Source: Pseudohalocynthiibacter aestuariivivens (GTDB lineage Bacteria; Pseudomonadota; Alphaproteobacteria; Rhodobacterales; Rhodobacteraceae). Taken from it: a DNA stretch of 64,000 nt. The stretch is taken from assembly GCF_018457175.1 (NCBI RefSeq), contig NZ_JAGFNU010000006.1, positions 62,001-126,000 of the forward strand, given 5' to 3'. Below the pieces are notes generated by a model that worked only from the letters and a program-made list of their open reading frames with translations, was not told where the DNA came from and did no database searches. Positions 1-8,628 of this stretch are shown here, one piece after another (the first letter of the stretch is position 1; every line of letters starts with the position of its first letter). Position numbers and translations under genes: made by a program.

Positions 1-1247
1 TCATGCAGATGCTGACGGACACGGATGAAAACGGTGACTACGTTATTCCGCACATCATCTATTCGGACGCTTACAGTTCAGAAATGGTGGCCTATGCTGA
101 TCTCATTCTGCCGGACACCACCTATCTTGAACGGCATGATTGTATCTCGCTGCTTGACCGCCCGATCTGCGAGGCGGACGGTGCGGCAGATGCGATCCGC
201 TGGCCGCTGATAGAACCTGACCGCGATGTACGCGGCTTCCAATCTGTTCTGGTCGACCTTGCAAACCGCATGAAACTTCCCGGCTTTGTAAACGAAGATG
301 GCTCTGCCAAATACAAAGATTACGCCGATTATATCGTGAACCACGAACGCCGCCCGGGCATTGGCCCGCTTGCAGGTTTCCGCGGGGACGGGTCTGAGTC
401 AGGCCGGGGTGCCGTAAACCCCGATCAGCTTGATCGCTACATTGAAAACGGTGGCTTTTTTGTCGAGCATATCCCAACAGAGGCAAGTTACTATAAACCG
501 TGGAACACAGCCTATCAGGACTGGGCGGTTGGCATGGGTATCTATGATGCGCCCCAGCCTTACCTGTTCCAGCTTTATGTCGAGCCGATGCGCAAATTCC
601 AGCGCGCCGCCGAAGGGCATGGCGAGCGCCAGCCGCCAGAGCATCTACGCAAACGCATCATCGACACGATGGACCCGCTGCCAATCTGGTATGCACCGTT
701 TGAAGACAGCAATGTTGATACGGAAAAATTCCCGATCCACGCGCTGACCCAGCGCCCGATGGCGATGTATCATTCGTGGGGAACGCAGAATGCATGGCTG
801 CGTCAGATTCACGGTGTGAACCCGCTTTATGTACCAACAAAGATTTGGGAAGAGCATGGCTTTGCCGACGGTGACTGGGCGCGTGTCACCTCGGCCCATG
901 GTGAAATTACGGTTCCGGTCGCACTTATGGCTGCACTGAACGAAAAAACAATCTGGACGTGGAACGCGATTGGCAAGCGCAAAGGCACCTGGGCCCTGGA
1001 TGAGAACGCACCAGAGGCCACCAAAGGCTTCCTGCTCAACCATTTGATTCACGAGCTTCAACCCCCCAAAGGCGATGGAATGCGCTGGTCAAATTCCGAT
1101 CCGATCACAGGTCAGGCCGCTTGGTTTGATCTCAGGGTGAAGATTGAAAAGGCCATTGCCCCAAGTGAATCACAGCCCGTCTTCGACCCGATCAAATCAC
1201 CGGTCGGGAAAGGTGCAAAAAATCTGACGTGGAAGGTGGGGAAATGA
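1..1247 (+). CDS. soeA: Sulfite dehydrogenase catalytic subunit SoeA (3' part, cut by window start)
   Basis: This is the C-terminal 414 residues of a molybdopterin oxidoreductase of the DMSO reductase superfamily; the start lies outside the window. The fragment carries the late molybdopterin-binding region (ADLILPDTTYLERHD near residue 33) and a C-terminal dinucleotide-binding-like domain (LTQRPMAMYHSW near residue 247). It is followed by a four-cluster ferredoxin subunit and a DmsC-type membrane anchor, the A-B-C set expected for a cytoplasmic membrane-bound sulfite oxidizing enzyme. SoeABC oxidises sulfite to sulfate and passes electrons to quinone. The assignment to Soe rather than another CISM-family enzyme rests on overall resemblance to Rhodobacteraceae SoeA and on the neighbours; the Fe-S and Mo ligand regions are not visible. 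Confidence 0.8.
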   Translation, partial: MQMLTDTDENGDYVIPHIIYSDAYSSEMVAYADLILPDTTYLERHDCISLLDRPICEADGAADAIRWPLIEPDRDVRGFQSVLVDLANRMKLPGFVNEDGSAKYKDYADYIVNHERRPGIGPLAGFRGDGSESGRGAVNPDQLDRYIENGGFFVEHIPTEASYYKPWNTAYQDWAVGMGIYDAPQPYLFQLYVEPMRKFQRAAEGHGERQPPEHLRKRIIDTMDPLPIWYAPFEDSNVDTEKFPIHALTQRPMAMYHSWGTQNAWLRQIHGVNPLYVPTKIWEEHGFADGDWARVTSAHGEITVPVALMAALNEKTIWTWNAIGKRKGTWALDENAPEATKGFLLNHLIHELQPPKGDGMRWSNSDPITGQAAWFDLRVKIEKAIAPSESQPVFDPIKSPVGKGAKNLTWKVGK

Positions 1248-1281
1248 GTTTGAATTCTTACAAGTTCCACTGCTCAGCACC

Positions 1282-1329
1282 TTTAAAGTTTTGCAAAACC
1301 CCCGGTTTCAAAACATTGAAAACTTTAAA
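1282..1329. repeat. 11-bp inverted repeat in the soeA-soeB spacer
   Basis: TTTAAAGTTTT (1282-1292) and AAAACTTTAAA (1319-1329) are perfect inverted copies around a 26-nt loop, ending just before the soeB ribosome binding site (GGAGGG). The stem is AT-rich and has no U tract, so it looks more like an mRNA processing or stability hairpin than a terminator. Confidence 0.55.
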
Positions 1330-1343
1330 TTCGGAGGGTCGTC

Positions 1344-2090
1344 ATGACTGATCTGCCGACCCACACCGAAAAAAAGCTTGGCCTTGTCATCGACCTTGAT
1401 ACCTGTGTCGGCTGCCATGCCTGTGTTGTTTCCTGCAAGGGCTGGAACACCGAAAACTACGGTGCGCCGCTGTCTGATATGGATGCCTACGGTGCCGAGC
1501 CTGTGGGAACCTTCCTGAACCGGGTTCATTCCTACGAAGTTCAGCCAGAGCAAGGGTTTGCGCAAACTGTGCATTTCCCGAAATCCTGTCTGCATTGCGA
1601 AGATGCGCCCTGCGTCACGGTCTGCCCCACCGGGGCGAGCTACAAGCGTTTGGAAGATGGTATCGTACTGGTAAACGAAAGCGATTGTATTGGCTGTGGT
1701 CTGTGCGCCTGGGCCTGCCCCTACGGCGCGCGTGAACTGGACCAGGTGGAAGGGGTGATGAAAAAATGCACCCTTTGCGTGGATCGTATATATAACAATA
1801 ACTTACCCGAAGAAGACCGGGTTCCCGCATGCGTCAGAACCTGCCCTTCGGGCGCGAGACACTTTGGCGATCTGGGTGATCCTGACAGCGAGGTCAGCCA
1901 GTTGGTTGAAGCCCGTGGCGGCATGGATCTGATGCCCGAACAGGGAACCAAGCCCGTCAACAAGTACCTGCCACCCCGCCCAAAGGATACATGGGAAGAG
2001 GTCGACATCCTCGCACCTCTCCTCACCCCCGTTGCAGCAGAGCCCAAAGGTTTCCTTGGTTGGCTCGATAAAGCGCTGGAGAAACTCTGA
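1344..2090 (+). CDS. soeB: Sulfite dehydrogenase iron-sulfur subunit SoeB
   Basis: A 248-residue ferredoxin-like electron transfer subunit of the DmsB/PsrB type. Cysteine groups are visible in order: CVGCHACVVSC near residue 21, CLHCEDAPCVTVC near 82, CIGCGLCAWAC near 117, and CTLC...CVRTC from about 142, enough for four [4Fe-4S] clusters. It should carry electrons from the Mo site of SoeA to the quinone site of SoeC. The ATG is preceded by GGAGGGTCGTC. The spacer to soeA is 96 nt and holds an inverted repeat; the stop codon shares one base with the soeC start, so B and C are translationally coupled. Confidence 0.87.
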   Translation: MTDLPTHTEKKLGLVIDLDTCVGCHACVVSCKGWNTENYGAPLSDMDAYGAEPVGTFLNRVHSYEVQPEQGFAQTVHFPKSCLHCEDAPCVTVCPTGASYKRLEDGIVLVNESDCIGCGLCAWACPYGARELDQVEGVMKKCTLCVDRIYNNNLPEEDRVPACVRTCPSGARHFGDLGDPDSEVSQLVEARGGMDLMPEQGTKPVNKYLPPRPKDTWEEVDILAPLLTPVAAEPKGFLGWLDKALEKL

Positions 2091-2962
2091 TGCATCCCGC
2101 TCCCTCCGTTATTCTGTTCACCGTTCTTTCCGGCCTTGGCTTTGGTCTGCTTACCTTTTTGGGCCTTGGCGTCCCTGACATAAGCGGTTGGGTGGCTTTT
2201 GTTTTCTTCCTGATCGCCTTTGCCTTGGCGGTCGGGGGCTTGCTTGCGTCCACATTCCACCTTGGCAACCCACAACGCGCGATGAAGGCCTTTACGCAGT
2301 GGCGCACAAGCTGGCTTTCGCGCGAAGGGTGGCTCGCGGTTGGTGCGCTTGTTGTTATGGGAGTTTACGCTTTTTGTGTGATCTTTTTGGATCAAAAGAT
2401 AGAACCACTCGGCTGGGTTGGCGCCGCGCTTTCTGTTGCAACTGTCTATGCGACGTCCATGATTTATGGGCAATTGAAAACCATTCCTCGGTGGAACAAC
2501 CCTCTGACATCGCTTTACTTTCTGTCGACCTCAATTGCAGGTGGCGCGCTTCTCGCCGGGCAAGCCAGACTTGCTGCCTTGTTACTGGCGCTTGTCGGGG
2601 CAGTGCAGGTCATCACCTGGATCAAGGGTGACACGCGCTTTGGCGAACGTGGCCATAGCATCGAAACCGCGACCGGCTTGGGGTCCATCGGCAAAGTCAG
2701 GCTATTTGAAGCCCCGCACAGCGGCCCAAACTACCTGCTGAAAGAGTTCGTGTTCGTTGTTGGCCGCAAACACGCATTGAAACTGCGCATTATTGCATTG
2801 GTGTTCATGTCGATCTTACCTGTGCTCCTGCTGCTTCTGCCTGTCGGTCATGCCATTGCAGCGGTTGCTGTGCTGTCTCATCTGTTTGGCACATTGGTAT
2901 CGCGTTGGCTGTTTTTTGCAGAAGCTGAACATGTGGTCGGCCTCTACTATGGTAAAAGATAG
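2090..2962 (+). CDS. soeC: Sulfite dehydrogenase membrane anchor SoeC
   Basis: A 290-residue integral membrane protein of the DmsC/NrfD-like anchor family with about eight hydrophobic helices, starting directly with a membrane segment (VILFTVLSGLGFGLLTF). It includes the TFHLGNPQRAMKAF stretch typical of DmsC-type anchors. It should dock SoeAB on the cytoplasmic face of the inner membrane and deliver electrons to quinone. The start overlaps the soeB stop by one base (TGATG). It ends 7 bp from the convergent znuB stop, with no room for a separate terminator. Confidence 0.85.
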   Translation: MHPAPSVILFTVLSGLGFGLLTFLGLGVPDISGWVAFVFFLIAFALAVGGLLASTFHLGNPQRAMKAFTQWRTSWLSREGWLAVGALVVMGVYAFCVIFLDQKIEPLGWVGAALSVATVYATSMIYGQLKTIPRWNNPLTSLYFLSTSIAGGALLAGQARLAALLLALVGAVQVITWIKGDTRFGERGHSIETATGLGSIGKVRLFEAPHSGPNYLLKEFVFVVGRKHALKLRIIALVFMSILPVLLLLLPVGHAIAAVAVLSHLFGTLVSRWLFFAEAEHVVGLYYGKR

Positions 2963-2969
2963 AGGCACA

Positions 2970-3752
2970 CTACGCTTTGCGCCGCCCCAAAGACGTGGCG
3001 AAAAACGCAGCCGCTGCCGCCACGATGCTTGGACCGGCAGGGGTATCGAGCCACAATGACATTCCCAGCCCAGCAAGGGCTGACGCCGCACCAAAGATAA
3101 TTGCCCCGATTGCCATATGTTCCGGCGTGCGTGCGAAACCGCGGGCCGCTGCAGCCGGGATAATAAGCAATGCCGCAATTAGCAGTGCACCAACAACCTT
3201 GATCGCGACAGCCACAACCAGTGCCAAGGCCAGCGTTAGAACAAGTTCTTCACGCCGCGGATTGATCCCAGAGGCCTGCGCCAAATCCCGGTTCAGCGTT
3301 GCCGTTAGCAATGCTGACCAACGCCAGTAAAGCAGGCCGGTCACGACCAGTGCACCACTCCAGATCACTAGTAGGTCCAGACGCGAAACCGCCAGTATAT
3401 CGCCAAACAGATAAGCAGACAGATCCACGCGCGCACCCTGGATGAAGCTGATTGCGACCAGACCCAGCGCCAAAGCCGAATGCGCAAGCACCCCAAGTGC
3501 TGTGTCCATCGAATGGCCCTTGTGCGATAGCATATTGACGAGCAAAGCCATTCCAAGCGCAGCTACAAGCGTTCCCAGAAAAACAGAACTTGAAAACCCA
3601 AGCGCCAAGGCCACGCCCAGAATTGCAGCATGCGATGTTGCATCGCCAAAATAGGCCATACGACGCCAGACAACAAAACTGCCAAGCGGACCCGCGGCTA
3701 AAGCAACACCCACACCTGCAAGCGCTGCACGCGCGAAAAAATCATCAAGCAT
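2970..3752 (-). CDS. znuB: Zinc ABC transporter permease ZnuB
   Basis: A 260-residue permease of the ABC-3 family for zinc import, with about eight membrane segments. Motifs such as GDATSHAAILGVALA and a long central helix run are typical of ZnuB. The start MLDDFFARA is chosen because it overlaps the znuC stop by 8 bp; the open frame extends 54 codons further but that part is only the antisense-like His codon repeat of znuC. It pairs with ZnuC (ATPase) and ZnuA (periplasmic binding protein). Transcription probably starts at the zur side, so zur-znuC-znuB form one overlapping operon. Confidence 0.92.
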   Translation of the reverse strand: MLDDFFARAALAGVGVALAAGPLGSFVVWRRMAYFGDATSHAAILGVALALGFSSSVFLGTLVAALGMALLVNMLSHKGHSMDTALGVLAHSALALGLVAISFIQGARVDLSAYLFGDILAVSRLDLLVIWSGALVVTGLLYWRWSALLTATLNRDLAQASGINPRREELVLTLALALVVAVAIKVVGALLIAALLIIPAAAARGFARTPEHMAIGAIIFGAASALAGLGMSLWLDTPAGPSIVAAAAAFFATSLGRRKA

Positions 3753-4509
3753 TGGCGTGATCCTCATGGGCATGGGCATGGTCATGGTGATCGCAATCAC
3801 CGTCGTGCACATGGTCATGTGCGTGCTGATAAAGCGCGAGCGCACCTTGCGTTCCAAGCCCGAACAATGCGCGGTATTCTGGGGTTTCCGACACGACCGT
3901 GGGCGCCCCTTCACAACAAATGTGGCCGTTCAGACAGATGACCCTGTCAGACGCGCTCATAACAACGTGAAGGTCATGACTGACCAGCAAAACAGCACAA
4001 CCCGTTTCATTGCGGACATCTTCAATCAATCTGTAAAATGCAGCAACACCGGGTTGGTCCAACCCCTGGGTAGGTTCATCCAGAATAAGAATATCCGGTT
4101 TCGCCAAAAGCGCGCGTGCAAGCAGTACCCGTTGAAACTGCCCACCTGAAAGATCAACCATCTGACGTGTTTCAAGTCCTTGAACGCCGACGCGTTCAAG
4201 GGCGTGCGATTGGTCCGCGACAAATTTTCTGTGAGGCAATGACAAGAACCGCGAAACTGTGATTGGCATGGATGTATCAACCGAAAGCCGTTGGGGCACA
4301 TATCCCACAGATAGACCTGGTTTCGGTGTCACCGTCCCTTTGCTGGGGGTCAAAACACCAAGCAAGGTGCGCAGCAATGTAGATTTCCCAGAACCATTTG
4401 GCCCGACAATCGTAACGATTTCACCTGACTCAATCGAAAAATTCACGTGGCTTAATACGGGTGCTGCGTCATAGCATACAGTCACATCCTTGGCGGAAAT
4501 CAGGCTCAT
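3745..4509 (-). CDS. znuC: Zinc ABC transporter ATP-binding protein ZnuC with His-rich tail
   Basis: A 254-residue ABC ATPase: Walker A GPNGSGKST near residue 34, signature LSGGQ near 125, Walker B ILILDEP, and H-loop VSHD. The start MSLISAKDV overlaps the zur stop (ATGA). The last 26 residues contain ten histidines interleaved with Asp, Ala and one Cys (HAHDHVHDGDCDHHDHAHAH, then EDHANA), a probable cytoplasmic Zn-binding tail beyond the standard domain. It drives zinc import through ZnuB. Metal specificity is inferred from the Zur gene and Zur-like boxes next door; manganese is a less likely alternative. Confidence 0.93.
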   Translation of the reverse strand: MSLISAKDVTVCYDAAPVLSHVNFSIESGEIVTIVGPNGSGKSTLLRTLLGVLTPSKGTVTPKPGLSVGYVPQRLSVDTSMPITVSRFLSLPHRKFVADQSHALERVGVQGLETRQMVDLSGGQFQRVLLARALLAKPDILILDEPTQGLDQPGVAAFYRLIEDVRNETGCAVLLVSHDLHVVMSASDRVICLNGHICCEGAPTVVSETPEYRALFGLGTQGALALYQHAHDHVHDGDCDHHDHAHAHEDHANA

Positions 4510-5000
4510 TCTGCTTGCTCCTGACAGGTGGGGCAAAGACCAACAGCTTCCAAATTCATCCGATCGACCTGAAATCCAAAAGATTGCGCCGCTTTCTCCA
4601 CCGCAATTTGAACGTCTGTTCCAGCTGTTTCAGCGACAACAGCACAAGACTTGCAAATAAAGAACACCGGCTTGTGCGCATGATCGGGATGCATACAGGC
4701 GGTAAAGGCATTCAGGCGACGAATACGGTGTGCAAACCCATGTTCCACTAAAAACTCAAGCGCGCGGTAAGCGACGGGTGGCTGGTTGCCGAAACCATCT
4801 TCTGCCAGACGCTCAAGCACATCATAAGCTCCTAGGGCCTGGTGGGCCTCTAGCAATATCTCAAGCGTGCGACGGCGGACAGGCGTCAGACGCAAAGCTT
4901 TATCCACAGCCAGATGGTCTGCGTGGGCCAACGCCGCCTTCGTGCAGACCGCATGATCGTGCGAACAAAACGCTAATGCTCCTGCTGGGTTTTCGGGCAT
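4506..5000 (-). CDS. zur: Zinc uptake regulator Zur (Fur family)
   Basis: A 164-residue Fur-family repressor. The N-terminal winged helix contains LTPVRRRTLEILLEAH and the C-terminal half the metal site HPDHAHKPVFFICKSC, with CKSC and CPTC as the structural zinc ligands. The start MPENPAGALA is selected because the frame upstream runs into the znuA promoter region. It is divergent from znuA with a 76-bp gap holding two Zur-like palindromes, and overlaps znuC by 4 bp. When zinc is sufficient it should repress both znuA and its own operon. Confidence 0.92.
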   Translation of the reverse strand: MPENPAGALAFCSHDHAVCTKAALAHADHLAVDKALRLTPVRRRTLEILLEAHQALGAYDVLERLAEDGFGNQPPVAYRALEFLVEHGFAHRIRRLNAFTACMHPDHAHKPVFFICKSCAVVAETAGTDVQIAVEKAAQSFGFQVDRMNLEAVGLCPTCQEQAE

Positions 5001-5019
5001 TTTTTTGGATTCCAGACTT

Positions 5020-5032
5020 GTTATAGTATCAC
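5020..5032. promoter_or_regulatory. Zur-like operator, copy 1
   Basis: GTTATAGTATCAC is a 13-bp dyad matching the pattern GTTATA-N-TATAAC with one mismatch. It lies 19 bp upstream of the zur start codon in the zur/znuA intergenic region, where a repressor would block both divergent promoters. Confidence 0.7.
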
Positions 5033-5034
5033 AT

Positions 5035-5047
5035 GTTATATTATACA
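5035..5047. promoter_or_regulatory. Zur-like operator, copy 2
   Basis: GTTATATTATACA matches the same pattern with two mismatches. Its start is 15 bp from the start of copy 1, so both copies lie almost on one DNA face. The box ends 29 bp upstream of the znuA start codon. Confidence 0.6.
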
Positions 5048-5076
5048 CTTTTCCAGTAATCAACAAGGACAACACA

Positions 5077-5967
5077 ATGCGACTTCCGGCCGTAATCGGG
5101 TTTCTCACGCTTGCATCTTCCGCGATAGCAGAGGTGCCTAATGTCGTCACTGACATAGCGCCTGTTCATTCGCTTGTGTCACAGGTGATGAGTAAACTTG
5201 GCGAACCAGTCTTGCTGCTTGATCAGGGTTCAGATCCGCACCATTTTCAGATGCGGCCTTCTCAGGCGCGCGCCCTGGCGAATGCGGACCTGATATTTTG
5301 GATAGGTGACGAACTGACTCCCTGGCTGGACCGTGCGATCGAAGGCGGAGCATCACACGACCACGCCATTGCCCTTCTGGAAGCCCCGGAAACGCGGGTT
5401 CGACAATTTAATGAGGGTCACAGCGAAGGGACCGATCATGATCACCACGGACACGATCCACATGCATGGCTTGATACGCAAAATGCAGCGCTCTGGCTTG
5501 GCATAATTGCCCAGAAACTTTCTGCCGCTGATCCGGGAAATGCGGAAACCTATGCGGTCAACGCCGGTATCGCGCGGGCAGAAACAGACGATATCACGTC
5601 CTATCTCCACTCAACTCTGGCACCCGCGAAAGAGTTGCCGATCATCGTACTTCACGACGCTTATGGTTACTTCGCGGATCAATTTGATCTCACTGTTGTA
5701 GGTGCCGTTCGCGAAGGAGATGCCACCGCCCCCGGTGCTGCGCACCTGAATGCGTTGCAAACGTTGATTGACTCGGGTTCAGTTGCCTGTGTTTTCAGGG
5801 AACCCCAACATAGCGCAGCGATGCTGGAAGCAATCGTAGCAGACAATCAGATACACATCGGAACGCTGGATCCCTCTGGAGCGATGATTGAACCCGGCCC
5901 CGGGTTTTACAATGCACTTATGACCGGACTCGCTGACGCGATTTCGCGCTGTGCAATTGAAGACTGA
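5077..5967 (+). CDS. znuA: Periplasmic zinc-binding protein ZnuA
   Basis: A 296-residue solute-binding protein of the cluster A-I (ZnuA/TroA) family with an N-terminal signal peptide (LPAVIGFLTLASSAIA). Metal ligands are visible as DPHHFQMRPSQ near residue 50 and LHDAYGYFADQF further on; a His-rich loop, EGTDHDHHGHDPHAW, lies around residue 126 as in zinc-specific members. It captures zinc in the periplasm for ZnuBC. The start MRLPAV was chosen over an upstream in-frame ATG because that one falls among the Zur-like boxes. It ends 5 bp from the convergent hemC stop. Confidence 0.93.
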   Translation: MRLPAVIGFLTLASSAIAEVPNVVTDIAPVHSLVSQVMSKLGEPVLLLDQGSDPHHFQMRPSQARALANADLIFWIGDELTPWLDRAIEGGASHDHAIALLEAPETRVRQFNEGHSEGTDHDHHGHDPHAWLDTQNAALWLGIIAQKLSAADPGNAETYAVNAGIARAETDDITSYLHSTLAPAKELPIIVLHDAYGYFADQFDLTVVGAVREGDATAPGAAHLNALQTLIDSGSVACVFREPQHSAAMLEAIVADNQIHIGTLDPSGAMIEPGPGFYNALMTGLADAISRCAIED

Positions 5968-5972
5968 AAAGT

Positions 5973-6917
5973 TTACTTCCAGTCGAAAAACCCATTTGGC
6001 GCTGCAGATTTTAGGTATTTTCCCAAAGTTTTCCCTAGTGCCTTGGCGTCTTCGACCGGCGCACTGCTCACCTCTGCCAAGCGGTCGGCACCGTCAACAC
6101 GCAGAATTTCACCGCGCAGGGTAATGATTCCGCCGCCTATCTCAGCCAATCCTGCAATGGGTGTTTCGCACGAACCGTCAAGCGCCGCCAAAAAGGCACG
6201 CTCAGCCAGCAACCGCTGGCCAGTGGCCTGATCGTGAATCGCAGACAGCATTTCGGCGGCGCGAGTGTCCTTAGCGCGGCGTTCAATACCAATAGCCCCC
6301 TGCGCGACTGCCGGTAGCATTTCTTCTGTTGCGATCGGGGTTGCCGGGACATCGGTCATACCAAGCCGTTTCAAACCAGCCATTGCCAGAAAAGTAGCGA
6401 CAGCTACGTTTTCCTCCAGTTTACGCAACCGGGTCTGCACATTTCCGCGAAATTCCACAACATTCAGGTCCGGACGCGCATTCAGCAACTGCGCACGCCG
6501 ACGCAGACTGGACGTTCCAACCGTTGCGCCAGCCTCCAGATCAACCAGGCTGCTGCCATGCGGTGAGATAAACGCATCCCGAACATCTTCACGCGGCAGA
6601 TACGTATCCAGCAAAAGCCCCTTCGGCTGCGCGACAGGCATGTCCTTCATCGAATGAACAGCTATGTCGATCGCACCTGACAGCAAGTCTTCCTCGATCT
6701 CTTTGGTGAACAGCCCTTTGCCGCCAACTTCTTTCAGCGGCCGGTCCTGAATTCTGTCCCCTGTTGTCTTGATGACAACAATCTCAAATGCCACTTCTTC
6801 CAGGGCGAAAGCCTCTGCAAGACGTGCACGGGTTTCCCATGCCTGTGCCAATGCCAGGGGCGATCCTCGCGTGCCAATTTTCAGCGGTTCAGTCGGGGTG
6901 GGTAAAGTCAAAGCCAT
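5973..6917 (-). CDS. hemC: Porphobilinogen deaminase (hydroxymethylbilane synthase) HemC
   Basis: A 314-residue enzyme that joins four porphobilinogen units into hydroxymethylbilane in heme biosynthesis. Family motifs are all present: KIGTRGSPLALAQ at the N-terminus, KTTGDRI and VGGKGLFTKEIE, AVHSMKDMP, GTSSLRRRAQL, and the dipyrromethane cofactor cysteine in DGSCETPIAG. The ATG at 6917 gives a short leader before the first strand; a TTG seven codons upstream is a weaker alternative. It is divergent from hemE with about 118 bp between the starts, a gene pair often kept together in Rhodobacteraceae. Confidence 0.96.
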   Translation of the reverse strand: MALTLPTPTEPLKIGTRGSPLALAQAWETRARLAEAFALEEVAFEIVVIKTTGDRIQDRPLKEVGGKGLFTKEIEEDLLSGAIDIAVHSMKDMPVAQPKGLLLDTYLPREDVRDAFISPHGSSLVDLEAGATVGTSSLRRRAQLLNARPDLNVVEFRGNVQTRLRKLEENVAVATFLAMAGLKRLGMTDVPATPIATEEMLPAVAQGAIGIERRAKDTRAAEMLSAIHDQATGQRLLAERAFLAALDGSCETPIAGLAEIGGGIITLRGEILRVDGADRLAEVSSAPVEDAKALGKTLGKYLKSAAPNGFFDWK

Positions 6918-7035
6918 GACACCATCTAATCGCGTCAAAAGCGCGTGACAATACGGCTTGGACTTGACATCGCGTTGCTAGAACGACACCCAAGCGCCAG
7001 AAGCAGTTAAAGATGCGTGATTTAGGGTAAAATAA

Positions 7036-8067
7036 ATGGCGAAAGAAAAGACGATACTGCGCGCACTTGCGGGCGAAACCCAACCGGTGCCACCCGTGTG
7101 GATGATGCGGCAAGCAGGGCGCTATCTGCCGGAGTACCGCGCAACGCGCGCCAAGGCCGGTGACTTCTTATCCCTTTGTTATAACCCTGAACTGGCCGCA
7201 GAGGTCACTTTGCAACCGATCCGCCGCTATGGTTTTGACGCTGCAATTTTGTTTGCGGATATTCTTTTGGTACCGCAAGCGTTAGGTGCAGACCTTTGGT
7301 TTGTCACAGGCGAAGGCCCGCGCTTGTCGACCATCACAACACCAGATGAAATGAACGCGCTGAAACCCGCCGATGCAATACATGATCATCTGGCCCCAAT
7401 CTATGAAACTGTCCGTATTCTCAAGTCAGAGCTGCCAAAAGAAACCACTTTAATGGGATTCGCTGGCGCACCCTGGACCGTTGCAACCTATATGATCGCC
7501 GGGCGTGGCACGCCTGATCAGGGCCCAGCACACGCGCTGATGGCTGAAGATGTGGCAACATTCGAGGCCCTGCTTGAGCGGATTACAGAAGCGACGGTGG
7601 AATACCTTTCGATGCAAATTCAGGCTGGCGCAGAAGTTGTGAAGCTGTTCGACAGCTGGGCTGGTTCGTTAAAAGGCGACGCTTTCGACAAATACGCGCT
7701 CGCGCCCGCGCACCGCATCATTTCAGAGCTAAAGTCAAAACACCCCGATACGCCAATTATTGCTTTTCCGCGCGAGGCAGGTGAGCGGTATATTGGTTTT
7801 GCCAAGGCAACGGGTGCAGACTGTGTCGCACTCGACAATTCTGTCAGCCCGGAATGGGCCGCTGAAAATGTTCAGACCGATGGCTGCGTACAAGGGAATC
7901 TTGCTTCACGGCATATGGTGACCGGCGGCCAAGACCTGATTAATGAAACCAAACGCATCGTCGCTGCCTTTAAAAATGGACCGCATATTTTCAATCTGGG
8001 ACACGGGATCACACCAGATGCTGACCCCAACAATGTGCATCTGATGTTAGAGGCTATCCGAGGATAG
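7036..8067 (+). CDS. hemE: Uroporphyrinogen decarboxylase HemE
   Basis: A 343-residue cytoplasmic enzyme that removes four acetate carboxyls from uroporphyrinogen III to give coproporphyrinogen III. The signature [17 protein letters not shown] appears near residue 18, followed by the substrate Asp region [20 protein letters not shown] and the C-terminal [10 protein letters not shown]. Length is normal for the family. The product is the substrate of both hemF (8.6 kb) and hemN (25.5 kb) in this window. It converges on a small universal stress protein gene with 9 bp between the stops. Confidence 0.97.
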   Translation: MAKEKTILRALAGETQPVPPVWMMRQAGRYLPEYRATRAKAGDFLSLCYNPELAAEVTLQPIRRYGFDAAILFADILLVPQALGADLWFVTGEGPRLSTITTPDEMNALKPADAIHDHLAPIYETVRILKSELPKETTLMGFAGAPWTVATYMIAGRGTPDQGPAHALMAEDVATFEALLERITEATVEYLSMQIQAGAEVVKLFDSWAGSLKGDAFDKYALAPAHRIISELKSKHPDTPIIAFPREAGERYIGFAKATGADCVALDNSVSPEWAAENVQTDGCVQGNLASRHMVTGGQDLINETKRIVAAFKNGPHIFNLGHGITPDADPNNVHLMLEAIRG

Positions 8068-8076
8068 CTCACAGGC

Positions 8077-8511
8077 CTATTTTACGGTCATACAGGCACA
8101 GTCTGCGTCATTCGCAATCCTTTGTGATGTACTGCCAAGCAATAACCTAGATAGTCCTCCCAAACCGCGTCTTCCGGTAACGATCAAATCTGCGCCAACG
8201 CGTTCTGCAACATCAAGAACGTGATGGGCCGGATCCGCATTGCCAATCTCAATACTGACGGGCCTGCATCCATTTTCGGCTGCACGCGCTTCTGCCGCTT
8301 TGATCACTTCGCGGCCTGCGGCTTCAATCTCTTCCTGTGTGGGTTCTTTCACATAGACGCCAGCCCCAATCGCGATCGCGGTTGTGTCAACTTCGGGCGT
8401 ATGGGCCAAATGCAGGTTTGAACTAAATCTTTTTGCGATTTCACACGCGATATCCAGCGCGTTATTCGCTTGTTCAGATCCGTCCACAGCGACAACAATA
8501 TGTTGAAACAT
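8077..8511 (-). CDS. Universal stress protein, single domain (UspA family)
   Basis: A 144-residue cytoplasmic protein of the UspA fold. The N-terminus FQHIVVAVDGSEQANNALD and the C-terminal nucleotide loop GRRGLGGLSRLLLGSTSQRI (G-2x-G-9x-G-S/T) mark an ATP-binding type Usp. The start MFQHIVV is chosen for its position and an AAAGGACAGGCA ribosome binding site. It sits between hemE and hemF, so a role in low-oxygen or starvation survival is plausible but unproven. A poor FNR-like half-match upstream (8567-8580) is not strong enough to call. Confidence 0.88.
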   Translation of the reverse strand: MFQHIVVAVDGSEQANNALDIACEIAKRFSSNLHLAHTPEVDTTAIAIGAGVYVKEPTQEEIEAAGREVIKAAEARAAENGCRPVSIEIGNADPAHHVLDVAERVGADLIVTGRRGLGGLSRLLLGSTSQRIANDADCACMTVK

Positions 8512-8628
8512 TGCCTGTCCTTTCCATTCACTGCAGTGAAACATGGCAGGTCCGGAATGTCACGCCATGACCTGCATCAATGGAAATTACTGCGTTCTCA
8601 GCAGAGATTCCGGTTTGCTACCGGTCGA

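Noticed and set aside
1721-2473. 250-codon open frame on the minus strand across soeB/soeC
   Set aside because: It lies antisense to two well-supported genes, has Arg/Lys/Gln-rich composition without domains, and no ribosome site.
8567-8580. ATGACCTGCATCAA as an FNR box for the small usp gene
   Set aside because: Two mismatches, including a lost first T, in a short gap; the other boxes in this window have at most one mismatch or are fully symmetric.
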